Assembly: GCF_000424065.1 (NCBI RefSeq)
Contig: NZ_AUJE01000016.1
Coordinates: 22,399-86,398, forward strand
Length of the DNA: 64,000 nucleotides
Origin: Selenomonas ruminantium subsp. ruminantium ATCC 12561
GTDB lineage: Bacteria > Bacillota > Negativicutes > Selenomonadales > Selenomonadaceae
Direction of reading: 5' to 3'
In this document: piece after piece, positions 25,627 to 35,195 of the stretch
Layout of the letters: every line of letters starts with the position of its first letter
How positions within the stretch are numbered: position 1 is the first letter of the stretch
Notes under the pieces: generated by a model
Databases searched by the model: none
What the model was told of the DNA's origin: nothing
The model's input: only the letters and a program-made list of their open reading frames with translations
Translations under genes and position numbers: made by a program

Positions 25627-26840
25627 GAATATATCTCCCGTAACATGACATTTCTTCCATGTTCATCATACACCTCAGCTTGTTGTAAAAATTTTTTTTC
25701 TTTCTCCAGTAGGAGATTCATATTCCGCGCCTTAACAAGTACTCCTGCTACGCGGTCACTACTTGTTTCAGCTTTTTCTATATACGATCCCATTTTTTTA
25801 TACTGGAATAAATCATCTATGATTCCATCTTTCCATAATTGATTTAGATTCATACCTGAAAAAATGCCCTTATTCATATAAACATAATTTACATGAATAA
25901 CATCATCTCGTAATGATGGCAATGGACAAACAACCTTTTTTCCTATGGACATATCCAAATATAATTGTACAATATCTATTCCTGACATCTCTTCAATCAA
26001 TCTATACTTTGTCCCACCGCCCATACGAGCACTAAATTCTAACACAAAAATATTATCATCTTGCACTACCATTTGCAAAAGAAGAGGCATATCAGCTAGG
26101 TCAAATGCTGTTGCAATAGAAGCTGCAATATCAAGAATACGTGTAATAACCTCATTAGATAAATCCAATGGATATTCACTCTGTATAATGGTAAAACCAT
26201 CTTTACCTGAAATTTTATTTGTCTTACTCAATCCAAGCAGTATAGGATTTTTCCCATTTAACCAAACATCAACAGATATTTCCTGTCCATCCAGATATTC
26301 TTCTACTAATACCATCCCTTTGCGGCTTAAAGAAAAAGCATTTCTTACAGCAATTAGATAATTATCGCTTCGATTCACTTTACGTACACCTTTAGAACTA
26401 TTGCAATCAACTGGCTTCACTACAACAGGCCAAGACAATGGTTGTTTTAAATCTGAAGTCATAGAACCATCAATAAAAAAAGCCTTCGCTGTCGGGATTC
26501 CATTTAACAGCATACGTTTTTTCATCTCTACTTTATTGGTTACATTCAAAGCCTGGTCATATGAAAGATAACTATACAAACCCAATTTTTCTGAAACATA
26601 CGCCATAGTCAACAATGCTTGATCCGTACAAGCCGTTAATACTTTATCTACATGTTGTTGTCTAGCTAAATTTAATATAGCATCACAATCTAACGTGCTA
26701 ACTTGATAAAATTTATCTGCCGCCTTAGCTGCCATAGGTTCGTCATTATAGTCAGCTAAAAGTACTTCCCACCCCATTGTCTTCAATGCTTTTATAAAAG
26801 CTATCTGATCATAACCTCCAGCCAAAAACAGACATTTCAT
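25623..26840 (-). CDS. ATP-grasp carboxylate-amine ligase
   Basis: About 405 residues from the ATG after GGTGG. The N-terminal part is a pre-ATP-grasp Rossmann domain (CLFLAGGYDQIAFIKAL). The ATP-grasp core has WPVVVKPVDCNSSKGVRKV, VLVEEYLDGQEISVDVWLNG and VLEFSARMGGGTKYRLIEE, the last holding the Mg-binding E and N/R positions. Such enzymes form an amide or peptide bond through an acyl phosphate. It overlaps the mutase-like gene by 4 bp, so the two are translated together with opine dehydrogenase following. It may attach an amino acid or opine to an amino sugar; this is inference. Confidence 0.85.
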   Translation of the reverse strand: MKCLFLAGGYDQIAFIKALKTMGWEVLLADYNDEPMAAKAADKFYQVSTLDCDAILNLARQQHVDKVLTACTDQALLTMAYVSEKLGLYSYLSYDQALNVTNKVEMKKRMLLNGIPTAKAFFIDGSMTSDLKQPLSWPVVVKPVDCNSSKGVRKVNRSDNYLIAVRNAFSLSRKGMVLVEEYLDGQEISVDVWLNGKNPILLGLSKTNKISGKDGFTIIQSEYPLDLSNEVITRILDIAASIATAFDLADMPLLLQMVVQDDNIFVLEFSARMGGGTKYRLIEEMSGIDIVQLYLDMSIGKKVVCPLPSLRDDVIHVNYVYMNKGIFSGMNLNQLWKDGIIDDLFQYKKMGSYIEKAETSSDRVAGVLVKARNMNLLLEKEKKFLQQAEVYDEHGRNVMLREIYS

Positions 26841-26936
26841 ACTAACCACCTTCCACCTCTATAAAATGTAAGTCATAAAGCTGCAATATTTGACAACTCG
26901 TTTTAACATGGCGTTGGATGAAAACTTATTTTTTAT

Positions 26937-27890
26937 TTACCACGTAATTCCTGCATCCATTCGTCCTTGAAAATATTCACGACAATAATTCAAAAACTTT
27001 TGAACATTATTTTGATTATGCACATTAAAACCTTTTATTCTTTCTTCTAATTTCTTATATGTATTACGGGCAAACTCCAGTTCATCAGGTGTAGTTCCAT
27101 AAGCTACTCCCCAGCCTTTTTCCCCTTCACTTAGATAGTCTTCACGTTTTTTCCCTGGTTCAGGAATTACTATAGATATACAGCCACAAATAGCTGCTAT
27201 TGTTGTATAAAAAGTCTGCGTGTCGAATGAATAGCAATATTTGCATTTATTCATTATTTTGACTTTTTCTTCGTCTGATAAGTTATCTAGAATTATGCCA
27301 GGAACCGTTGAAGGTAAATCTTTACGACTACATCCCTTGCGAACAATATAGCAGTTTCCTTCCCGATGTCCATAGTTCCATCTCTTATACAGATCATAAT
27401 TAAAATGATGAAGCTGTACTTCGCGCCCCATTGGATTCAACTGATAATCATTAAATATTTGTCGATAGCAGATAAACATATCATCTTTATCGTATGGCTG
27501 CGCACCTACATAATCACCCTTGAATTGATAAAAGCTAAGAAACCACCTTACCACATGCTTGGCACCTAACGGATTACCAAAAATAACTTCGGGATAAACT
27601 ACTATAGTATCATCATCAACATAAGGCCATGTGGTAAACACGCAACCTTTAACCGCTCCATCTTGACGATCTAGTTTTTGCCTTGGTATTTTATTTGTAA
27701 ACGGTAAATATTGTTTCAGGCATTCCTGCCTTGTGGCAGGATAATTGACATCTATACGCGTTAAAAAAATCTTGGCATCATAACCTAAATCAGCTAACAT
27801 TCGGCACAATAGATGCAAAACAATAGGCCCTCCCCATTTTTGTGGTGGTGATACGATTAAAAAACGTGGTCGGCGGCTCTGTTTCTTCAT
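26937..27890 (-). CDS. Glycosyltransferase-like protein, GT-B fold
   Basis: About 317 residues; the second ATG is chosen because GAGGG abuts the first. RFLIVSPPQKWGGPIVLHLLCRMLADLGYDA is a GT-B N-terminal opening in pieces. KRWNYGHREGNCYIVRKG and the later CKYCYSFDTQTFYTTIAAICGCISIVIPEPG resemble donor-site blocks of cell-surface glycan transferases in the WavQ/WsaF style. The sugar is unknown. Its start overlaps the end of the aminotransferase gene, suggesting that it transfers the amino sugar made by that enzyme. Confidence 0.6.
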   Translation of the reverse strand: MKKQSRRPRFLIVSPPQKWGGPIVLHLLCRMLADLGYDAKIFLTRIDVNYPATRQECLKQYLPFTNKIPRQKLDRQDGAVKGCVFTTWPYVDDDTIVVYPEVIFGNPLGAKHVVRWFLSFYQFKGDYVGAQPYDKDDMFICYRQIFNDYQLNPMGREVQLHHFNYDLYKRWNYGHREGNCYIVRKGCSRKDLPSTVPGIILDNLSDEEKVKIMNKCKYCYSFDTQTFYTTIAAICGCISIVIPEPGKKREDYLSEGEKGWGVAYGTTPDELEFARNTYKKLEERIKGFNVHNQNNVQKFLNYCREYFQGRMDAGITW

Positions 27891-27892
27891 GT

Positions 27893-29029
27893 TCATCCCT
27901 CTTTATTACCTAATTGCAATTTACTTTTAATGATATCACAAATTCTATCTACATCTGCCAAAGCCAAATCTGCATAAAGTGGCAATGTCAACACCCGTTT
28001 TGAAAAATATAATGCCACGGGCGTATCGCCTTCAGTGAAACGTTGACGATAGCACTCAAATTGACTAGTCAGTGGATAGAAATATTTTCTAGAGTATATC
28101 TCATGGGCAGCCAGTGTCATATAAATTTCATTTCTCGTCACACCTAAAACTTGCTCGTCGAAAACTACTGGAAAATAGGCATAGTTATATTTCACATCCG
28201 GCTGTACAACTGGGAGTTTTATACCTGAAATATCCTGCAGACATTCACGATATCTATCCACTACACGCTTGCGTTTTGCAATTTCTTCATCAATATGCCG
28301 CAAGTTGCATATTCCCATAGCAGCACAAAACTCATTCATCTTAGCATTAGCACCTACACCATCTACTTCGGTTTCGCTGCGAATACCAAAATTTTTCAAG
28401 CGAAATAAAGATAAACCAAACTCATTTAAACGGTCAGAATAGCAAACCGCCCCGCCCTCAATGGAATTGAATACTTTCGTTGCGTGAAAACTGTAACAGC
28501 TAACATCGCCAAATGCAGCTACGCTATTTCCTCGATAAGTCTCTCCAAAAGTATGTGCAGCATCATACAAAACAACCAGACCATATTTATCTGCAATACG
28601 TTGAATTTCTTCTACCTGACAAATATTGCCATATACATGTACAGGTACTATTGCTGATGTTCGATCTGTAATTAGCCGCTCCAATTTTTCTGTATCTATT
28701 GTATAATCATCCGGCCGAATGTCGCAAAATACAGGTGTCAAACCATTACGGACAATGGCATGTGTTGTTGAAGCAAAGGTAAACGGAGTTGTAATTACCT
28801 CACCTGTTAATTTCAAAGCTTGTAATGCTAATTCCAAAGCCATATGCCCATTCACCATCAAATGCATATGTTCTACGCCCAGGTATTCCTGAAGCCGATG
28901 ACGAAACTTTTCATGTTTCGCTCCCATATTCGTCATCCAATGCGTTTCCCAAATGTCTTTTATCTCTTCAATGTACTCTGACAATTCAGGCATTGACGAA
29001 CGTGTCACGTAAATCTTCTGTTTAGACAA
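27893..29029 (-). CDS. DegT/DnrJ/EryC1/StrS sugar aminotransferase (VioA/FdtB-like)
   Basis: About 378 residues from a TTG start that follows AAGGCGG, so the protein begins at KQKIYVTRSSMP, the normal family start. VNGHMALELALQAL, TTPFTFASTTHAI and DAAHTFGETY are family blocks. The PLP lysine is near residue 185 in SFHATKVFNSIEGGAV. These enzymes aminate a nucleotide-linked 4-keto-6-deoxy sugar to a 4-amino sugar. With the ATP-grasp, mutase-like and opine dehydrogenase genes downstream, it could provide the amine onto which an acyl group is placed. It differs from the PseC-like enzyme at 5527. Confidence 0.85.
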   Translation of the reverse strand: MSKQKIYVTRSSMPELSEYIEEIKDIWETHWMTNMGAKHEKFRHRLQEYLGVEHMHLMVNGHMALELALQALKLTGEVITTPFTFASTTHAIVRNGLTPVFCDIRPDDYTIDTEKLERLITDRTSAIVPVHVYGNICQVEEIQRIADKYGLVVLYDAAHTFGETYRGNSVAAFGDVSCYSFHATKVFNSIEGGAVCYSDRLNEFGLSLFRLKNFGIRSETEVDGVGANAKMNEFCAAMGICNLRHIDEEIAKRKRVVDRYRECLQDISGIKLPVVQPDVKYNYAYFPVVFDEQVLGVTRNEIYMTLAAHEIYSRKYFYPLTSQFECYRQRFTEGDTPVALYFSKRVLTLPLYADLALADVDRICDIIKSKLQLGNKEG

Positions 29030-29122
29030 TATTCCCGCCTTCTTTCTCAATCGATTATAAATATTATTGTATTCCGGCTTATTTTAATTCATTTTCAGAT
29101 TTTGAACAACAATACCCAGCCG

Positions 29123-29959
29123 TCAACATGAGTGAATCTTTTTAAGTAACACGAAATCGGTAGAACACATTTCTGCTGCCATTTTTCCAGCTTTTTCTAT
29201 ACGTCCTAAACCGATTTGTACCATAACCATATTACGCAGCGTTTTTTCGTCTGCACTATCTATATCCAATGCAGACAACAACAAAGTTTCCGCATCATGC
29301 AGCTGACCTTTCAAATAAAAACTACCAGCAAATTTATTAAGCATTACTAATTTATATTCTAGAGACTGCTTCTCCATCATAATTTTATGACAAATATTTA
29401 TCGCATCTGTTTTCGTATCCTTTGTATCATTAATTGTATTCTTGCATATCGTTTTTTCGTCTGGACAATCGATATTACCTATAAGCTTAGCTATCTCAGG
29501 ATAATCTACTCCTATACTCTGAGCTTTCTGACCAGCATATCCCTCACCTACACAAGTTATCTCTTCAAGAACATCTTTATCTAAAGTATTTCCTCCATGT
29601 TTCAATACATATTCATATAATGCGATTGCATCATCCACACGATCATTTAATAAAAGTAAACGTGCCAATAAGATTCGTACTTTTAAATGTTGCGGATTAT
29701 AAGTCAATGTATTGTTAATCCAATCCGCAGCTCTGTCGTAATCTCCCATCATGAAGTAACTATACGCGCCAGCATACATAGCTTCAGCATCATATACTTC
29801 ATCATTTATTAATTCAGCCAATTTCTCAAGCACAAGATTATACTCTTCATCCTTCAAATATTGAGCAATCATTGTTAATATTGAATTCTCTCCTTTAGGC
29901 ATTCCTTCTTGCTGTACTTTTTTTTTGTGAGATTCGATATTATTACTCCTTATCTCCAT
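29123..29959 (-). CDS. TPR-repeat protein, paralogue of the one at 40147
   Basis: A 278-residue cytoplasmic protein with tetratricopeptide-like repeats: EAMYAGAYSYFMMGDYDRAADWINNTL, HLKVRILLARLLLLNDRVDDAIALYEYVL and a C-terminal pair, each read in pieces. It is clearly related to the 286-residue protein encoded at 40147-41007, with the same order and spacing of repeats. No catalytic domain is present. It has an AAGGAG start site. Because both copies sit among flagellin-proximal glycosyltransferases, a role as adaptor or chaperone for glycosylation is likely but unproven. Confidence 0.7.
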   Translation of the reverse strand: MEIRSNNIESHKKKVQQEGMPKGENSILTMIAQYLKDEEYNLVLEKLAELINDEVYDAEAMYAGAYSYFMMGDYDRAADWINNTLTYNPQHLKVRILLARLLLLNDRVDDAIALYEYVLKHGGNTLDKDVLEEITCVGEGYAGQKAQSIGVDYPEIAKLIGNIDCPDEKTICKNTINDTKDTKTDAINICHKIMMEKQSLEYKLVMLNKFAGSFYLKGQLHDAETLLLSALDIDSADEKTLRNMVMVQIGLGRIEKAGKMAAEMCSTDFVLLKKIHSC

Positions 29960-30092
29960 TTTTATCTCCTTATGTTAAATCAGCTTATATATCCTATAAT
30001 TCGACATTATTTTCTCTTCCCCTTCTTATTAACAGCAGTTTTATATCAACCACCATTTAGTATTTATCTCTATCCGCTATGGATGGGTGTCA

Positions 30093-32981
30093 CTATCCAC
30101 CAGTATACTGCAAATGTTGATTAACAATATAAGCACTGATATCTAATAGTTCCGTATCCGCTGGAATTATGCCATAATCAAGACCTTTGGTATCAATCTG
30201 TCCAAATCGTGCTATATAAAGCTTATCTGCTATAGCAATATCTCCGCCATTTTCCTTTTGTATATTTATTGCTTCTGTTATCACAGGCTTTTTATCTAAT
30301 CTGACCAAAGGACGTGCCAATATGAACTTATCTCTATTAGCATAAGGTTGATATGGAGCAAATAAACCTGTTGCTATGGCATATGTTTGTTTAGCCGGAA
30401 GCTTCTCTATAATTTGACGAACATAATTCATCGATTCCTGTGGCAGGATAAAATCTGTTGCCTTCAATTTTAAAATATAATCAACGTCTGCATCAAAATC
30501 ATGGATATTCAATGATTTTTTGTGGAGGATTAGAGGCAATCCTTCATTCTCCAACTTATGCAGGATGTTTTGAACACTTTCTGTTGCAAAGCGTTCGTCA
30601 ATAATGATCGCATCCGTAAATGTAAGTGTGTGACGAATAAAACTTTCAACCACATCGCTCTCATCAGCCACTGTAACCACAGCAATAATCTTCTTATTTG
30701 CTTCAGGAATACATTTCTGATAACATGAATTCCCCGTCCAGAATTTCCACCAGCCTGATTCTATTTCTGCGATTAATGTTTTCATTTCAACGTAATCATA
30801 CTTGCACAAATGAGGTATCAACGTAACCAGCAAATTCCATAGAATGGGACTAAAATTGTTGTCATTTATCCCTCTATTAATACCTATTGATAATTTACGT
30901 AAATAGAGTTCCTTCCATAATTTGTTATATTTGTCCTCATATTCTACAGCCCTCCACATACAAACTAACTCCTCCATGTTATGATACCAGCCCGAATGGC
31001 CCTCCTTGTATCGCAACAACCAGTCATCCAACAATGACAATGCTTTATTCAATGTCCCATTACGATACGCGCCCCACAGGATACGCATATTTACAGTTGA
31101 CCTTGTCGCCAGGTAAAGTTTCATGCGAGGGTATGCTTCCTTGCCAGAATGGGGAATTTTACTGAAATCAAAACCATAGCTTTCAATAATCTCTTGCCAA
31201 AAATCATAATCCAAATTATACCAGTCATGACAGCCAAACGGGCGCCATCCTTGCTGCATTCGCTTATGTGCATGGGCAACATTTGCCTGAACGGCGAATT
31301 CGGCGGCAATTTTTAGCGGAGCCGTCTTAAAAAACAATGTTTTCTGCCTACCGCAATACCCCCAAAACAAATCCTCCCACTGCATGAATAAATTTACGAA
31401 AGGACTGCCTTTCATGATATCATTCCACTGTCGAAGCATGCGAATTGCAGAAGCTATTTTTCGCAAAGATAAGCCGCCATTACCCGTTTGGGCATCAATC
31501 GCATGCCAGACTGGATTGAAGCGCGATACCGGTGCACCAATATAATCATAGTCCATGGCGCAGAATTCTTTTAATCTATCACTGAAGACAAACGCATCAG
31601 TCTGATAGATCAACAGATATTTATATTGAGTGAAACGCTGATAAAACTCCACATTCAACATCAAGGCACTGTAACTGGTAACATTGTTAAAAAAATAATC
31701 TGGGAACCGTTCAATCCCAACCCCTGCTGCATATTCCTGATAATCAAACTCCAAAGATGCAGGCGCCACAAATACACGTGGATATTTGCCCAAAACATGA
31801 TTCAATTGTTTTAATGAGGCTTTCTCAAATGGAGATAACTCTTTTTTATACACGGGGATGCATATAATCACTTCCTGATCAGGCGCTATTCCCGTTGCAC
31901 GTGCAATCTCTGTTTTTTCCGCCCCTCCCCATTTCTCTTTCGATATACAGGCTGCATAACATGCAGCTATTTTTGCTGCATCCTGACGGCCTTTCATCAT
32001 AGCTATTCTGGCATAACGGGCGTAGATAATCCCCATGCTTTCTGCATTGAAATATCCATAATCATTTTTTTCCCGTTCTGTAAATTCATATTTATCGATG
32101 CATTGCGAGAGCATTCTGTATGCTTCACCATAGCGGCCCATACTGCTGAGAATAATCCCCTGTTCCCCATAGAACTCTGGCATATCCGGGAATTTCTTTA
32201 TTGCCTGTTCTGCCACAAGAGTCATTTCCTCAGCCGGATATTTACGTTGCCGCATGGATTCCAATAAAATATGATAATAATTAGCCTCTTCACGATAATG
32301 ACGCACTGGAGAAGCAATCGCTTTTTTTATATAATCAATAGCCTTTTCATATTCCTGCAGGCCAAAGTAGGATTCTGCAATATAGTAGTAATAAGCATCC
32401 CGCTCACCATTCTGTTCTACATCTGCCAGCAACAGTTGCAGATTCCGCTGAGATTTTCTTTCCATATTGTCAGGGTGATATCCCGTATGGATAAAAATCA
32501 TATTTTCTGCGAAAATATAATCTATATCCCCATCCTTTTTTTTGAGTTGTTCATGTATCACTCCTTGATAATATATATCCGGACGATTGCGAAATATACG
32601 TGGCACATGTATCGGCGGATTCTTCATTTGATGAGCCTCATATCTTGGAACTATCACCGCATCTTTTTGTGGATATTTCGCATCAACCTCCTGTAAATAA
32701 TCCCGAATGGATAGCGAACAATCATAATATTCATCAGCATCCAGAAATATTATCCAATCCCCTGTTGCCTTACTGAGCGTAAAATTTCTAGCTAAGGAAA
32801 AATCATTCTGCCATGTGAAATAATCTATTTGGGCTCCATATTTTTGGGCAATGGCTATGGTATTATCCGTGGAGCCCGTATCAACCACAATCAACTCATC
32901 ATATATCCCTTGCAAGCTCAAAATAGATTTTCCGAGATTTTGTTCTTCGTCTTTAACTATGTAACAAGCTGAGATTCGCAT
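30093..32981 (-). CDS. Large multidomain glycosyltransferase: GT2, TPR, DUF5672 and third GT-like part
   Basis: A 962-residue protein. Residues 1-250 are a SunS-like GT2 domain: MRISACYIVKDEEQNL, VDTGSTDNT, FLDADEYY. TPR-like helices follow to about 360. The middle (about 375-610) matches the DUF5672 glycosyltransferase family: YPRVFVAPASLEFDY, YKYLLIYQTDAFVF, YDYIGAPVSRF, GNGGLSLRK. The last 200 residues start IAVVTVADESDVVESFIRHTL and look like another GT-A fragment. It probably adds two or more sugars in sequence. It belongs to a set of five paralogues near flagellin. Confidence 0.8.
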   Translation of the reverse strand: MRISACYIVKDEEQNLGKSILSLQGIYDELIVVDTGSTDNTIAIAQKYGAQIDYFTWQNDFSLARNFTLSKATGDWIIFLDADEYYDCSLSIRDYLQEVDAKYPQKDAVIVPRYEAHQMKNPPIHVPRIFRNRPDIYYQGVIHEQLKKKDGDIDYIFAENMIFIHTGYHPDNMERKSQRNLQLLLADVEQNGERDAYYYYIAESYFGLQEYEKAIDYIKKAIASPVRHYREEANYYHILLESMRQRKYPAEEMTLVAEQAIKKFPDMPEFYGEQGIILSSMGRYGEAYRMLSQCIDKYEFTEREKNDYGYFNAESMGIIYARYARIAMMKGRQDAAKIAACYAACISKEKWGGAEKTEIARATGIAPDQEVIICIPVYKKELSPFEKASLKQLNHVLGKYPRVFVAPASLEFDYQEYAAGVGIERFPDYFFNNVTSYSALMLNVEFYQRFTQYKYLLIYQTDAFVFSDRLKEFCAMDYDYIGAPVSRFNPVWHAIDAQTGNGGLSLRKIASAIRMLRQWNDIMKGSPFVNLFMQWEDLFWGYCGRQKTLFFKTAPLKIAAEFAVQANVAHAHKRMQQGWRPFGCHDWYNLDYDFWQEIIESYGFDFSKIPHSGKEAYPRMKLYLATRSTVNMRILWGAYRNGTLNKALSLLDDWLLRYKEGHSGWYHNMEELVCMWRAVEYEDKYNKLWKELYLRKLSIGINRGINDNNFSPILWNLLVTLIPHLCKYDYVEMKTLIAEIESGWWKFWTGNSCYQKCIPEANKKIIAVVTVADESDVVESFIRHTLTFTDAIIIDERFATESVQNILHKLENEGLPLILHKKSLNIHDFDADVDYILKLKATDFILPQESMNYVRQIIEKLPAKQTYAIATGLFAPYQPYANRDKFILARPLVRLDKKPVITEAINIQKENGGDIAIADKLYIARFGQIDTKGLDYGIIPADTELLDISAYIVNQHLQYTGG

Positions 32982-33006
32982 TTTTTTACTCCTTCATCCA
33001 GCATAA

Positions 33007-33921
33007 TCAGTCCAACACGCCCTCATTTAATAAACATGCGATGAATTCCTGCATTTTCTGGCTGGCTGCTTCCTTACTTGTCTCAATAAGAGCCTTTTGC
33101 GCTATCTTTGTCATTTCATCCTTGGAATAATTAAGTTTCCTGCCTGATTCCAGCCAATAGCGATACAGTTTATAAAAACCAGCCACCGTAGTAATCCCTA
33201 ATTCCTGTTCACGATGAATCGCACGGCTGGCGTAATAAGCTGCCTGCTCATAATCTTCAAGACCGAAATAGCAGTCTGCCAAATATCTGGCACTTAGCGG
33301 CTGTTCCCCATGTTTTTCGATTTCCTGATGCAGCATAGCAAGATACCGCTTATGTTTCTCCTGCATGATATTGCGACGATACCCCGTATGATGAAGCGTG
33401 AACTTATCATGTGCTGTTATCGTTTTTAGTGGCCGTATTGTATTCTCTTCTTCAAAAACGTAAAGCATCTCATGTACACAGCCCATAAAACGGAAGTTTT
33501 TCTTATTACGCCAAACCCGCAAACTCAATGCCCTATCGATAATTTCTGCCTGCTCGGTTCCTGTATCCGGATTGATATTTATGAGGGGCAAAAGCATTCC
33601 TTCACAGGTTGGAAAGGCATCTGCCCTGTTTAGATAAGCATCCAAACCTTCGGCATTTACAAAATATTCATCTGCATCCAAAAATATGATCCATTCTCCC
33701 GCAGCCTGCTCTAATGCATAGTTGCGGTGAAAGGCAAAGTTTTCCTGCCAGTTCTGCTCGAAGATACGCGCTCCATAGCTCTTGGCAATTTCCATCGTCC
33801 TATCCGTGGACCCTGTATCCACCACAATGATTTCATCTACTGCATCTGCCACGGAAGCTAAAGACTTGCTCAGATTTTGTTCTTCATTTTTTACAATATA
33901 GCAGGCCGATATCCGCACCAT
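33007..33921 (-). CDS. GT2 glycosyltransferase with TPR tail
   Basis: About 304 residues from the ATG after AGGAG (MVRISACYIVKNEEQ); an upstream ATG at 33945 lies before that site. GT2 features are VDTGSTDRT and FLDADEYF (metal-binding DAD). HHTGYRRNIMQEKHKRYLAML is a block shared by all the cluster's paralogues. TPR-like helices (YLADCYFGLEDYEQAAYYASRAI) close the protein. It is likely a protein O-glycosyltransferase or chain extender acting on flagellin, given the position. The start lies about 20 bp from the end of the GT9 gene. Confidence 0.85.
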   Translation of the reverse strand: MVRISACYIVKNEEQNLSKSLASVADAVDEIIVVDTGSTDRTMEIAKSYGARIFEQNWQENFAFHRNYALEQAAGEWIIFLDADEYFVNAEGLDAYLNRADAFPTCEGMLLPLININPDTGTEQAEIIDRALSLRVWRNKKNFRFMGCVHEMLYVFEEENTIRPLKTITAHDKFTLHHTGYRRNIMQEKHKRYLAMLHQEIEKHGEQPLSARYLADCYFGLEDYEQAAYYASRAIHREQELGITTVAGFYKLYRYWLESGRKLNYSKDEMTKIAQKALIETSKEAASQKMQEFIACLLNEGVLD

Positions 33922-33941
33922 AAGATCCACTCCTGAAATAA

Positions 33942-35183
33942 TCAATGAAAATGTTTTGCTGCGTAGGCAAAAGCCTGCACAATCTCCTGCGGGTCAATCT
34001 GCGCAATGCAATGGGGATAGTCTTCTTTGCATCCGCCATAGGCAACCGTATGCAGGCAGTCCCCCTGCGCCTTGTCCGGCTGCAGGACCACTGCTTTGGC
34101 CTGCCAGGGAGCAAAACGGGTACTCTCGCTGAATACGCCTGCAGGCGCCTCTGCCCGCATCTGCGCTTCACGAAACAGTGTAATCAGTGGTGTATGTGCC
34201 GCTGCCGCCATATGCATAACCCCGGTAACATTGCCCATATAGCAGTAAGCTCCTGCAATCAGGGCGGCGGTTTCCCGCAAGGAAGTTTTTCCCGCTAAAT
34301 TGAACAAACTTCCCTCTGGCATCTGTGCGGTCAAAAAATCTCCATCTTCCTTTTCGCCCGGACCGCCGCAGATTACAAAGGGCAGCTGATAACGATCATA
34401 TATTTCCCTCATAGCCAACAGCCATTTATCTAATGGATATTTCCGATTAGCAGCTCCAGCGCCGATTCCTAAAACAATATACGATGATAAACCGCCTGTA
34501 AGCTTTGCTGCGTTGTAATAATCTGTATTATCCAACCACAATTCCGTTTCTGTATCCGTAATATTTTTTCCCATAGCTTTCAATACATACAAAGCCCGCT
34601 CTGCCTCGTGTGTAAGTTCTGTCGGTGTCATAACCGGCTGGGTCAACAGAAATTCCCATTGGTCAATCAGACGAAAATTTTCATTATAAGCCATTATCGA
34701 TTTATCGCTGATGCCAACACGCTGTCGTGCACCTGACAAGTAGGCCAGCAAATTCATGGGACGCTTATCGTCACTCCATTGTACACAGAGACTTAGATTA
34801 AAACTCTGTGGCAAAAGATGCTGACAAGCAAATTCTACAAAGCGTGGGAAATAGTCCGTTACCGATTCATGCGGTGCATACTCAAGCTTCCAAATCTTAT
34901 TTACATAAGGACAATTCTCCAGCAGCGGATATACCAACGGCGTTGCCAGCATGGCAATATAGCTTCGGGGATAATTTTTTCTCAATTCCCGCACAAAGGC
35001 CGAATAAAGCACATTATCGCCAATAGCATTCAGACTGATAATCAGTATTTTCTCTATATCATGAGGCGCTTCCCGATAACCATAAGCCTGAAACTTTTCC
35101 TCTAAATTTGCATACATGTCATGTGGCGAGAAACGCTGACTAAGTATAACTTTGCGGGCAAATTTTCTTAGAACGGCTTCCAT
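33942..35183 (-). CDS. GT9 family (heptosyltransferase-like) glycosyltransferase
   Basis: A 413-residue GT-B protein of family 9. ILIISLNAIGDNVLYSAFVRELRKNYP is the N-terminal loop of LPS heptosyltransferases, read in parts. The nucleotide site has IVLGIGAGAANRKYPLDKW, VICGGPGEKEDGDFL, and NVTGVMHMAAAAHTPLITLF. The extra N-terminal 45 residues and the cysteines at the end (GDCLHTVAYGGCKEDYPHC) differ from WaaC/WaaF and resemble the Cys-rich tail of GT9 members in glycosylation islands. With heptose genes in the window, heptose transfer to flagellin glycan is plausible. Confidence 0.8.
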   Translation of the reverse strand: MEAVLRKFARKVILSQRFSPHDMYANLEEKFQAYGYREAPHDIEKILIISLNAIGDNVLYSAFVRELRKNYPRSYIAMLATPLVYPLLENCPYVNKIWKLEYAPHESVTDYFPRFVEFACQHLLPQSFNLSLCVQWSDDKRPMNLLAYLSGARQRVGISDKSIMAYNENFRLIDQWEFLLTQPVMTPTELTHEAERALYVLKAMGKNITDTETELWLDNTDYYNAAKLTGGLSSYIVLGIGAGAANRKYPLDKWLLAMREIYDRYQLPFVICGGPGEKEDGDFLTAQMPEGSLFNLAGKTSLRETAALIAGAYCYMGNVTGVMHMAAAAHTPLITLFREAQMRAEAPAGVFSESTRFAPWQAKAVVLQPDKAQGDCLHTVAYGGCKEDYPHCIAQIDPQEIVQAFAYAAKHFH

Positions 35184-35195
35184 TTTTCCACCTCA

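Noticed and set aside
26841..26936. Gap between ATP-grasp and GT-B genes checked for RNA or promoter
   Set aside because: Only AT-rich sequence with no clear -10/-35 or stem was seen.
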